Shown: positions 47,560 through 60,100 of the stretch, one piece after another | How the letters are laid out: each line of letters opens with the position of its first letter | Position numbering within the stretch: position 1 is the stretch's first letter | Made by a program: the position numbers and the translations under genes | Assembly (NCBI GenBank): GCA_959347315.1 | Contig: OY365806.1 | Location: 24,008,900 to 24,072,899 of the forward strand | Direction: 5' to 3' | DNA from: Bimastos eiseni | Lineage: Eukaryota; Annelida; Clitellata; Crassiclitellata; Lumbricidae | Length of the DNA stretch: 64,000 nt | The notes under the pieces: model-generated | Seen by the model: the letters and a program-made list of their open reading frames with translations, nothing else | Databases searched by the model: none | What the model was told of the DNA's origin: nothing

Positions 47560-50500
47560 GCTTCTTAAATAATTAATGCTGGTGTCCTAATTAAAAGAGC
47601 CATTCCCCTCAATAGTATTTCCCATTCCAGTGATAATCTTGTAGGCTTCGATTAGATGTCCTCTAGGCCTTCTGTCTAATAAATGCTGCTTGTCACACCT
47701 TTTCAGCCATTTTCATGGCCCAAATCCTTGTACATGAACTCACTGCGTGGTTTGCGCCCAGCGGCCCCAGCCTATGACTCTCACCATTTGCATCTCTATT
47801 CCCATCTCTTCAGAGAGGACGCCACCAAATTTAAATAAAAATGTTCAAGACCAAATCAATGTAGGCCTACACGTACGTGTGTAAGATTTAGGGACAAAGT
47901 GCAGCTGCGTATATGCCCACACATAATAATTAGCATGTGCATTTGACCGCACGTTTCTGTGGGCACGGTTGTGTGCATCCATGTCGCAGCCTTAGCATGT
48001 TGTGGGCTAATGATAATAGTTAAGGTAAAATGATTTAAATATCTTGAATGTAGTATAAAGCGTTGCCTATGGACTTATAGAACTTTACAGTGCATTAACT
48101 AAGGCTAGGATCGACGTAGAGCACTTGAGTTGTGCTAATGAATGGTGGTGGAGGAAGGTGAAGAGGACGAAAGTAATTGAAGGGGAGAATGAACGGAAGA
48201 AGAGGAAGATTGTGAGAAGTAAAGAAGAGGAATCAAGTGAGATGGATCTTTTCCTATGCATGGTTTCTCTTCTTTACTCAAGGCAAAGTGAGAAGGAAAG
48301 AAGAGGAGAAGATAGAGAAGCATATATGTTAAGTTCATTAGCAATGCAATCATCTTCAATGATTTAATTTGGATGAGCAAATTTGAATGTCGCTGATTAA
48401 ATTGCTTCGTTGTATAGCTCTCTTTGAACTATATGTATACATGTATGTATGCTTGGGTGTGTGTGCAAGTGTATGTGTGTGTCTGATTGGTTGGTTAGTT
48501 GCAGTTGAACGACACTGTGTGGTAACATAAATCATTAGTGTTGCCCTCCTTCTTTATCCAGGCTTGGGACAGTGTGCAAACAGTGTCTGTGTGTGGTCAG
48601 CCTATAAGTTCGTCTGTTTGTTTGTCTGTCTGTGTATATTTCAGTCTCCGCACAAGTGTCTGTTCATATATCTGTATCATATTAGCCTATGTGTATTTTG
48701 TTATTGTTTCTTTGGGTCTCTGTCTTCTCATTGTGCTTCTACGAATAAAGAAATCAATTCAATTATTTTTTGTTTAAGCTGTCTCTTGAGAGCTTCTGTG
48801 ATTTAGGTCAGCGTTCATACAGTTCTATTGAGGATGATGTTTTAATTCGTCTGTTCATGGACTATCCGTCTACATAGGCTACATGTATGGCCTATGATGT
48901 GATATAGGTCCTACTTATAGGCTAGGAACGACATGAACGTTCCACTGATACCATAATAACTTTTATTGGATCACGGTTTATTTCTAAACCTGTGTTACAT
49001 GACGAGAATCAATATTAATGTAAACGAATTGAGATGAAAGACAGGAGCTAGTTTCTCAGAGGATTATTTGGAAGTTAGAAGACAATTAAAGTGATTTCAA
49101 GCTACCGTTATGAAATTGTTCCCTGCGGTATTTTGTGGCTCAGTTGGTGTGCACAATAATACGAGGTCAGCGGTATTTGAACCTCCTACGTTTCAGCCAA
49201 GAGGTCATGGGTCAATTCTCCGCCAAGGCAGAATTATTCTCTATATTTCAGAGCTTCTAGGCTATTCAATGATGCAAAGATTTCTACGGCCAGTCAAACT
49301 TGGACACGGGCAGCAGACTCAAGCGAATAGTTAATATATTAACAACTGGCATTGCAAAACGAAAAATATTTTTCTAAAATTCATCACGCTGAGAAATTAC
49401 TTTTTGCATAAAAGTGCGAAATATGGTCAAATTCTGAAACGTCTTCAATTAACGTTATTTGTTTCTGCATCTGCTCGCTGTGCGCGCAGGTCTACAGGCT
49501 ACTGAATACGCCATAGAGGTCACTGCCGTAGAAGCTGTCGGCATATTAGGCCTATAATAAATTAGGGTCTATAATTTTATATATATTATGAGCGGTATGT
49601 CATACGATACACAATCTGCCTCCCCACGACAAATTTTATTTCCGCCAAAATAACTATATTGAAAAGTTGTAACTGTAACTGATGCCATTTGGCACGTGTC
49701 AGCTGCACGTGTAGTGCATAGTTCATAACCTAACGTGAGCGCATTTAAGAGTGTTTATGGATTCAAACTGGTCCTTCAATAAATTCATTAAGGGCTACTG
49801 TTACTAAAAACCAGAAATATTGACAAACAAGACCATGTCCAATTGAAACCCTCAATACTAAACCCTCCGATTTTTTAATGACTATGTCTCTGCACCCAAA
49901 CTGAATGTAGGGGCGAAGTATACTGAGTAGGCCTATGTGATGAGTCTAGTACAACAGGCCACTTGACTGATGGACGCAATTGTTTTACAAATAGGCCTAG
50001 GGCATTAGGTCAGGATTTTGCAAGATAGCCTGTCATGCGTTTGCTGTAGTTTCACGATTGATAGAAAATGAGAGGCTGGAGTCAAATTGGTAGAAGAGTT
50101 GCCAGTGGTTTGTATGGGAGCTATATGAACCAGCCTACTATCTCTGGAAGCATATACTAGGTGACATGATCTGTATGTGATATGATGTACACGGTGAACA
50201 ATCCTAATCATCGATGCGTGACGTCAGCAGAATTCCGTCGCGTCCCTTTGAACTTTGAATTGCTGTCGGAGCGAAGCTTAGGTCGCGGGGTCATAAGGAA
50301 GGCTAGAGTCACGGGTTCATAGCGCTCCTCCTCGAAACCTTCCGGATTATCCAATACTGAGTAAAATAATAGAATGTATTGAAAAAGAAGCAGACACCGT
50401 AAACAGAGGACAGTAACACAGCAAGGAACCGTTTACAGAGCTTGATTGAATATGTCGGCAAACGGCCATAACAGCACGGCAACAACCTCTTAACTCCCTA

Positions 50501-50860
50501 TTCAGAGGCATATATAGTGACAGATTGTGCAAGTTGTGTGGGCCTACAGAACACAAGTTCACGAGACCAGAGGCCACTTGGTCCCAAAGGGACCTGGCAA
50601 GGGACCAAGGATTGGTTTCTCAATTACTGAAAGAAAAATAGTCCACAAGATGACACTGTAAATTTAAGTGGGAGCCCGTTTACTGAAAGCGACAAACTAA
50701 AAGAACCTATCATTTCGGTCACGGAGAGGTTCAACATCTTGAGACCGTCAATTCCGTCACTGGCCCAGACTATAGATTGAAAAACCGCTGCTGATCAAAC
50801 ACTCTGTCCAATTGTTATCATTTCGCACAAGCTTTCATTCGAGTGTAGGACATTTGCCCG
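47560..50860. other. Spacer, no supported gene
   Basis: A purine-rich stretch (48143-48310, GAAGAGGAA type) yields low-complexity ORFs on both strands. Nothing else was recognisable. Confidence 0.4.
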
Positions 50861-50861
50861 C

Positions 50862-50935
50862 CACCTCCCCCGGACAAAAGCCCCCGGACAAAAAGCCCCT
50901 CTGACAAAAGCCCCCGGACAAAGGACCCTCCAGAC
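50862..50935 (+). repeat. Short tandem repeat of CCCCCGGACAAAAG
   Basis: Four imperfect copies of a ~14-17 bp unit, CCCCCGGACAAAAGC or variants with TCTGACAAAAG. Confidence 0.8.
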
Positions 50936-51719
50936 TAGGACAATTGCCATCCAGTGTAGACCATAAACTCGTCCAAATTATATATGCATGCTTGTATGTG
51001 TGTGCATATGATTCATGGTTGTATGCACAATATGTACGTGTGCATGGATGTTCACAGATATGGCTCGTCTATAAATATCTGTCCGCAGATAATACTTATT
51101 ATCGTAGCTCCTACTCTTTCCGCTTTTACCCGCATGTGACTTACCTCCCCGGCACTGACTGAGGACGTCAGCATCTAGTATCGTACACCAAATGTTTGGC
51201 AGTGTGATCACACTAATGATGTAGCTCAAAACAAAGAAAAATATAGTTCAAGTTCTTTTGATAAAAAGTCTTTGTTCAGGACATGGATTAAAGTGACCTA
51301 GGCCTAAGATAAAAATTGTCATCTCACCGATAGCTAAAAATTCGATAGACTTTCAATGTCCTTACTCTATTGTGTTCTAATTGCGAGCGATATTCATAAC
51401 TCACATGTTCAATTGTTCATGGTGTGCATCTTACTCGGCTACACTATAGCTAAACTACACAGGCTTATGAGTCTGCCACGTAATCAACCTCTGTCATTGG
51501 GAGACAAACCTATTGCATTAAGCCAACCCATTCAAACAAATTATTATATTTTGTTAGCACGAAATGCACAAATTGAACATTACTGGAATACACGCAGCAC
51601 TACGGAATGCCATTCAAGATACTATAGCTGGCGGACGTCCGCAAGGTTCCTTATTAGAATTTTATGGACTTTATAACTTTATTGTCTTTTATGGATAACA
51701 ACGAAATCCTCTATGCTTG

Positions 51720-52031
51720 AAGTTGCCGAAATTTTAAATGTTTAACTTTACAGAGTTTGCACTGCCTATAATAGGCCATCTGTTGGTGTTCTTGACATTA
51801 TCTATGACAGCTGCAGAGTGTGCACGATCATTCTCAAAAACTCAGACTCATTTTAAGAGCTAGGCTAGGCCTACTTACGAAACTCTATATGCCTGAAGGA
51901 CAAGTTAACAATTTGCCTGCTTTGTTAATTGAAAACGCCCGTGCCATGCAGATTGATTTAGCGTCAAATACGATGGATGTTTTAGCACTGCAAAAGGCGC
52001 AAAAATGCAAGCACACGTATTATATGGGATA
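51720..52031 (+). pseudogene. hAT transposase C-terminal (dimerisation) domain relic
   Basis: The plus-strand translation has ALPIIGHLLVFLTLSMTAAE, then CARSFSKTQTHFK and a stop. In another frame it continues RLGLLTKLYMPEGQVNN, then NARAMQIDLASNTMDVLALQ and KAQK. The block TAxExxRSFSK followed by RL..L and a terminal helix is the hAT C-terminal dimerisation domain (usually TASAERSFSxLK). The stop and frameshift show it is dead. The upstream ORF at 51356-51676 may be part of the same insertion, but I cannot confirm it. Confidence 0.6.
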
Positions 52032-52039
52032 ACTATTTA

Positions 52040-53294
52040 CGGCTTCTATTACTGTAGACCATAATCAGAGAGCTCAAGTTAGAGTGCAATTGTATTGTAG
52101 GCCTATATGACTAAATGAACAATGACTGCGATCAGATCACCTTAACAGTTACTGTCTATAAGTTAGGCATTTTAAAATAGTCTTAATAGTCTTATTTTAA
52201 GTTATTTCAATTGACCATGCTACCTCAACTCGCTGCGATAATAGAAAAGTCACGATACGATAATTGAGGGAGAGTGGATGAAGTTTGGATGGGACCCAAC
52301 GCACTCATTTTGCACAGGGGCCCTTGGAAGACTAGCTGAGTCAGCGCATCAGCCATTCCTTTGCATCGCTTTCAAACAGTGATCAAGTGATTTCTCTATC
52401 GATCTGTAGCGCTTAGACACTGGTGCGCAATGTTGCTTTGTCGCTGTTAATGTTTCCCATAAGGCTGCCTACTGATCAATACCTAAACTATTCTATTATT
52501 GCCTTGTTTTCATGCATCGTTGAACACTTGCATGATTGTCGCACAGTGTCTCAGGTAAGCTTGGTTGCAGCTGCATTCCTTTAGAGAATGAGTCATGCAA
52601 ATGAACACCTGTGGCAGCTGATGATTCAGCGGACCGATTCAGTCGTCTTCAGAGTTGGACAACAACAGATCGCCCTAACATAAAGAATTTAATTCTCGAT
52701 ATCTATTGAAGCGCATCAAGTCATTGATCCTCTCGATAGGAGCCGAGCATAAATCATTGCAACAAATGTCGATGACTATTCTGAGTCAGAAAAATGGTCA
52801 ACATGTTTTAAAACACTTGGTTAAAACGTTGAAATCTGCTAAGAACCGAAGCGATGCAGAGAATTAACCGATACGTGACAGGCAGCTCAGCGTCTTACCA
52901 GCGCAAGCAGTCTCCGTCGCTCTCCGCGCTTAGTCCACAATAATATTCTCTGTCAATGTCTTTTAGCTACACTTTCCTCTTCATTAAGTCAGTCAGCTTG
53001 CTCGATAATTATACCTGCATGTAGGTCTATAATTATCTGGTTTCATCAAACCTCAGAGGTTTACTGATGTAACGATATCCCCAGTCCTACACATAATTAT
53101 AACCTTATTCTCGTCTCTAAATGATTTCTACCCTGTATGTATAATTGAGACATGATAAAGCCAAGCTACGATCATGATCATATCATGTTACATCTTGTTT
53201 CATACACGATCCTAACACACCTACAACATATTATCAAATAGAGACAACTAAATTCTATAGATAGGACTATAGAAGTTCAAAGACGCGTCCAGCC

Positions 53295-53326
<32 letters not shown>

Positions 53327-54076
53327 TATATATATAAAGACATATAATATACGTGGCTGTCGTCTACGGTTATAGCGTTCCTCTTCTGATTTCTGCTATC
53401 CTCGCTGTTAACCAAAGCAAATTGGTTTTTCGGAGTTGGGTCTCGTTCAAGTGTATTAGAAACGCTTTACTGTATAAAGGCTATGACTATATACATTTCG
53501 GCTTGAACTCCGATCTATAAGTCAACGAAGCATGAAGAAAGGTTAGCACGGATAGGCTAGTTGGTTTCTGACCATCGCCTTAATATTTAGTCTGATCAAT
53601 CGCAGACCATGCCCCGAGTAGGCCTATAGTCTAGATTATAATATAGGGGCAATTACATTTGCGTAACAATTCAATACATGAGCCCGTATCACCAGCCCTG
53701 ACCTTATCAGAGGTTTTTTAAAGTCACCCCTACAAATCTCGCAATGTTTGTTTACAGGTAAAGGAACGAACGTGAAGAAAGTTCGTTTTCGGGTAGCATT
53801 GCCAAGAGCTTTCTTGAAACTTGTTGCCCAAATTTCGTTTCCTTAAAATACCTGGACCAAGTCGTGAAAATCCCGACAAATACTCACTGAACGCAGGAAA
53901 GATTTCAAGAATAATAGGAGTTCATTGAGTAAAACAATCAAGAACAAGTCTTGACAAGTGTTGCTCGCACGTTTCGCTAATTTCAGACATTTCGCAACCA
54001 TTTGAATTTTTATTGATAGGTCATTTCCACTTTGGAAATCCTAAGATAAAAGTACTGTGTCTGTGTGATATTATCA
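52040..54076. other. Spacer upstream of the giant ORF
   Basis: No gene is seen. A (TA)n microsatellite lies at 53297-53337. A candidate acceptor ATTATCAG ends at 54077, so the giant ORF could begin with an internal exon rather than at its first ATG. Confidence 0.4.
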
Positions 54077-54103
54077 GCTGGTCAACTTCAAAAATGGTTC
54101 GAC

Positions 54104-57100
54104 ATGGTTGACGCGGATACAACTGCAGCAGCCAACGTAAGAGATTACCGGCTACAAGAGGATGACAACCGGAGTCAGCTGTCTCAGACGAGCGATCTGT
54201 GGGAGACGTCGGGGGTGCGAATGAGTGCATTGTGTCTCAACGTCTTGCACGATATAAACGATGCCGCCAGCGAATATTCCAACAGCGATCGAGATGTTTC
54301 GACGCCGGCGACCAAGAAGAAATCACGCAAGAAGGGATTCGTCGACTTCTTCAAGTTGAGCACACGCAGAAGCAAGTCGAAAAAGAATCCAGACACTTCC
54401 GGGCTTGATTCTGACACCTCAAAGGTCACCAAAGACAAGGCGACTCGAAAGATAGCACAGCATGGACGAGACTCTGCACCCATTCCACCCGGAAGAAAGG
54501 AATTCAGTCACGAAGAAGGAAAGAAATTCGGAAGAAACACGGAAGCTACAGGTGGTAGTGACTTTGACATTTCGGCAAACAAGAGTGCTACATTGCCTCC
54601 AAATACAAGAGAAGATAAACAATATTCGGATTTTAGGAAGAAAACGAAACTGGGAACCAACACCGCGAAGGGCACAAAGCGACCAATGCAAAGAGGAGAC
54701 ACAATGCCGCCAAGAACAGATCAGGCTGCAGACAAAGGCCGTCGCTTCACTGGCCCACTGAGGCTGTTAGAGGCAAACATTCAGAAAATGGTATCGAACG
54801 TAAATAGAAAGTTTCCATCAAGAGACGATAGAGGTCGATCGATTGGACAAGTGAAGGACGGAAGGAAAGCGATAAGAGACGGAGATGAGCAGACCAGCGC
54901 AGATCAAAGCAGAGATCAAAGCAGAGATCAAAGCAGAGATCAGAGCAGAGATCAGAGCAGAGATCAAAGCAGAGATCAAAGCAGAGATCAAAGCAGAGAT
55001 CAGAGCATCGTTTCCAAGATGGAAGAACAGAAAGCGAGAAATACCAACCTCGACCTCGTTGTTCGCAATGATCCGCGACCGGTTGCAGAGAAGAACACAG
55101 CAGAGGCAGAACAACAGGAAAAATATCCACAGATAGGCAGCAGAAAAGAATCTCCAGTTGCACGACGCAGCCCAACAGCCAGTCCAAGAGGGAGAACGCA
55201 AGGAAAAGTGCGCAACAACGATAGGTCGCGAAGAGGGCGAAGTGCAGAGGTACCGTCGAAGAAAGGTAGGAGAATCAGACGCCGGGCTCTGAGCAGGGAG
55301 TGGATCCTTGTAAGGACGACAACAACCGAGGATACGACCTATTTCGGTCCCTATGTGAAGAAATTGAAACATCACCATTCGCCGTCTGACGAACCAATTC
55401 CCGCTAAGCAGTCAAACAACGAGATCGCCACAAAGGGTCTTCTAAGTAGGAAGGGACTGACGAAGGAAGTACCAGAGTATCGGGATCCTGCTCAAAACGA
55501 CATGAACAACAACAACGACCCCACAGATATCCTTCCTACTGATGACTCTCAACACTGGGCTGCGGGATTTGTCGACTGGCTACAGAAGAGTGGACCGAAA
55601 TTTCCCTTTTCATCATCAGACCCGTCTCCTTATCCTGCTGCGACTAACAATAAAGCAACAGAAGGGTCTTTTACAGATCTGAACATTCCAACAGAGCTGG
55701 AAATGAAAACCCAGTCTGCAGAAAAGACAAACATGGATCCTCTGTCACCTGGTCAGGCGCCGATAAGGAACGAACGGTTACAAAAAGACGGTTCAAATAT
55801 CTTCCACATTACGCCACCGTTTTCTTCTAATCCTGCCTCACCAAATACCCAGAACCGTCCAATCGCCCCAGATTCACACATTCCTGCTGTCAGCGTGGTT
55901 AAAGAAAGAGATACCAAAAACCTATGTCTGATAACAGACACTGACCCGTTATCATCCATCCAAAAACCTGAAAGAAAAGAGTGGTCAGCGGAGCAAGACG
56001 AACTAGAAGCTTTCCAAACGACTTCATACTTTCCCCATCATCCTACCCATAAACATCCAGTTGCCACCGAATCCTATTTTCTAGCCATGAACGCCACACC
56101 CCTTATTCCAGACCCAGACATTGACAATTTGTCGCCCATTCATTCAACAAAAAGGAAGGAAGGTCCAGGTGATCTAGAAATGGAGCCAGAACACAGCATC
56201 TTTTGTGGTGATAATGAACGGCTGACATCAGCAACGAACAAGCCAAGGTGGACAAAACGAAAGCCTCCTGTTCGAAGTAGGAAAGAGTCACCCGCCTCCG
56301 TTTACAGTAATGCTGCAGAAGACCCGATGCCTGTGACCATCTGCAACGAACGTTTTCCAAAGATTTTCAGCGGCATCCCAGCGGAAAGAGAGCCATTCGA
56401 TTGCAAGTTGATGAAGAGGAACGAAGCAGCACAGACATCAGGACCGACTAAACCCAGATGGACGAAAAGAAAACCGGCGACTCGAGGCAGAAGACAGTCG
56501 CCTTCACGAGGCGATGGCGACCTCCGCAATGCGTCGATGTTTGAAGCAGCCTCCCACAGAAGCCAGCCTTTCTTCTTCGGCGATGCTGCTGCCCTCAGCG
56601 GCCCATCACCCTTCGACGTAACGGCAACGAATAACGACGACCGGCAGCTGTCTGGACAGAGCAAACCAAGGTGGACAAAACGAAAACCTGCAGCCCGTGG
56701 TAAAAGACCATCGCAGCTCGAAGGAGACAAACCGACGTATTTTATTGGTGACAATAGAAATGAATCGTTCAATAAAACTGGCGGATTCCTTGAAAACTAC
56801 GATTTCTCTGGAGTCGGTGGTCGTGTTCCTGGTTTCGCTGAAGAAGTCTTCGTTGGGCATGAACCACTGTTCCACGAAGTCAGTCCAATGTTCGATCCGG
56901 TCTTCATGAACGTCCAAGGCATCGATGAGCCTCTTTTTGCCGAGGTCAGTCGTCAACAAATCGAGTCACTCCCTCTGGAAGGTATCCTTCTGAATGACGA
57001 ACTCACTTTCGGAAGATACAACTCACCCGTTGCTGGTAGCAGTCAATTTTCCGCTGATAACCCTCGCAACAGATTCGAACAAGAATTCTTCTGGAATGAA

Positions 57101-60100
57101 CAACTCGATGATGAACTGCTTCCAGTGACACCTGTCGATGACTTCCAAATCACAGACACGCCAGGAGCGTTTGCCAGCCGCTCCAGCAATGATCCAGCAT
57201 TCTTCTGGAACTCTCCAGTTAACGATGAGTCGTCCGAATTTGAGGACAGAAACGATGCCTCGCTCTATGGAGACGTCGAGGTCAGCGATGAGCTCTCGGC
57301 TTCCGAAGTAATTCCTGACGAAAATGAGTCTCTGCTTTTCTGGAACACCCACGCCAATGATGATCCATGCAACATCCAGTTAGTTTCTCCCGACGAGCCA
57401 TCTTCCCTTCACAAGCATGCTGAACTCATGCACGATCAGCCATTCTCTGACGTCACTGACGGTACAAACGACACTCCTTTTGTCCAATTCACCGACGACG
57501 CCACACGTGGGGCCTCCGTTCCCGACAATAGCACCGCACGGGTATACTCAGCAGCCAAGCACGATAGGACAGAAATGTCTGGTGACGACGTTCAGGTGGT
57601 GGGGAGTATGAATGCGTCCCCTCTGAATAACGCATACACTGAGAATTGTAAAGATGATACCATGAAGACATTCAGCGATCAACCGTTACCTGCCAAACGG
57701 GCAACAGGATCAGAGACAATGGAGTACGATCACGCAACAATGGGCAGCAGAATTCCTCACTTGGACTCTGAGCATTTATCCACACCGAGCAACAGTTCAC
57801 AATATCAACCGATTGATTCGTGTAACCCTGCCTCAGATCATAGCTCGTTGCCCAGCGAAATCATGGGAAGATGGGAAGACAAGGTCGTTTCATCAGAGGA
57901 CAACTTCAGTCGACCAGACAATGAATCCAACAACCAACAGGTGTCTGTCCAAATGCGCGCGAACATGCCAATGCACGAGTCAGATGGAAACCACATGTTG
58001 ACAAAACGTAGTCAACCGGCGGAAAGTGTTCAAGATCAGGGGGCTGTACTTGAAGGTAAAAGTCCTGACGCTGTGTATGACAAGATATCGGACGAAATGC
58101 AGGTGTCGTCTTTACCTAGAGAAGACAACAACAGTCGAACGGAGCCAACGACGGAGGACAGCATCGCAACAACGCAGAATGATGGCGAACGGCAGGCAGA
58201 ACAAATTGCAGATGGCATATCTTCCCTTGGCACTCAGCTAGGAGTCAACTATCGCTCCAGGTCAAGACAGAGTGTGGACGGGGAAAGAGCTGCTAGAAGA
58301 AAAGAGAGCCTGATCGATGACGGTCGGAACGCTTCTCCACTGTTCAAGTGGGACTCTGGATCTGGACAGAATTCAAGTCCAAGACACTCAGCTAGTGAAG
58401 CACAATTCCGTGAATGGTCGAACAGGAGACTTCTCTCAGCCGATGACGATCGTTCCAGCCCCATGATGTACTTTCCGCGAAGATTGAACGTCGATCTTCC
58501 CTATTCGGACTCCGGATATTCCGAAACTGAAGCTGAAACGCTGAGTCCGTGCAGCTTCAGATCAAGTCTTTCACGCGCCGATACAGTGACGGGGGAAGAA
58601 GGTCGGTATGACTCCATAGCAGATGACGATAGCAGGTTCCCATTCCATATGACAGATGAGATGAGATCTTCGTGGTTCAACCTGGGACGCTCCGTGTCTG
58701 AAAAGGAATTGGTTGACTGCTTCTCGCCAGACTGTGGATTGCTAATGGGTGTGAAAGCGGAAGCTCCATGGTCCCTGGAAACTACAGACAGCAACAGCTT
58801 AGGTCTGGCAGAGGAATCTGTACAAGACGCATATCAATTAAAGGAAGAAAAATGCCTCTCCTCAGACCTAGGCAGCGTAGACACAGGCATTTTGACAGAA
58901 AAACTAGCGATGGTAACCACGAGAAATGACGAATATGCATCTACATCTCAGAGACAAGACAAAGTGGAAAGCAAGAGTGACAGCGACGCAATGATAAATT
59001 CATTAGACACTTCTGTCTCAGGATCGGAACCAACAAATGTGGCAGCCATCAGAAACGACGAATGTGCATCTATGTCTCACGGACAAGGTAAAAGGGAATT
59101 CAAGAGTGACCTCGATGCAACAATGAATTCATTAGGCACATCTGTCTCAGGATCGGAACCAACAACAGTGGCAGCCATGGACAATGTTGAATTTGCGCCA
59201 ACGTTTCAGAGACAAGGCAATTCGGAATTTAAGAGTGACAGCGATGCAACGATAGAACCAACAATGGTTGCATCCATGAGAGACGATGAATTTGCACTAA
59301 CGTCTCAGAGACAAGGCAATTCGGAATTCAAGAGTGACAGCGATGCAACGATAGAACCAACAATGGTTGCATCCATGAGAGACGATGAATTTGCACTAAC
59401 GTCTCAGAGACAAGGCACAGCGGAATTAAAGAGTGACAGCGATGCAAAGATGGAACCAACACTTGTTGCATCCATGAGAGACGATGAATTTGCACCAACG
59501 TCTCAGAAACAAGACAATTCGGAATTCAAGAGTGACAGCGATGCAAAGATGGAACCAACAATGGTTGCATCCATGAGAGACGATGAATATGCATCAACGT
59601 CTCAGAGACAAGGCACAGCGGAATTCAAGAGTGACAGTGATGCAAAGATGGAACCAACAATGGTTGCATCCATGAGAGACGATGAATTTGCACTAACGTC
59701 TCAGAGACAAGGCACAGCGGAATTAAAGAGTGACAGCGATGCAAAGATGGAACCAACACTTGTTGCATCCATGAGAGACGATGAATTTGCACCAACGTCT
59801 CAGAAACAAGACAATTCGGAATTCAAGAGTGACAGCGATGCAAAGATGGAACCAACAATGGTTGCATCCATGAGAGACGATGAATATGCATCAACGTCTC
59901 AGAGACAAGGCACAGCGGAATTCAAGAGTGACAGCGATGCAACGATAGAACCAACAATGGTTGTATCCATGAGAGACGATGAATATGCACCGACGTCTCA
60001 GAGACAAGGCAATTCGGAATTCAAGAGTGACAGCGATGCAACGATAGAACCAACAATGGTTGCATCCATGAGAGACGATGAATTTGCACTAACGTCTCAG

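Noticed and set aside
54747..55378. Minus-strand ORFs with Cys/Phe/Asp or Ile/Ser/Ala repeats
   Set aside because: They are reverse readings of the DQSR repeat in the giant plus-strand frame.
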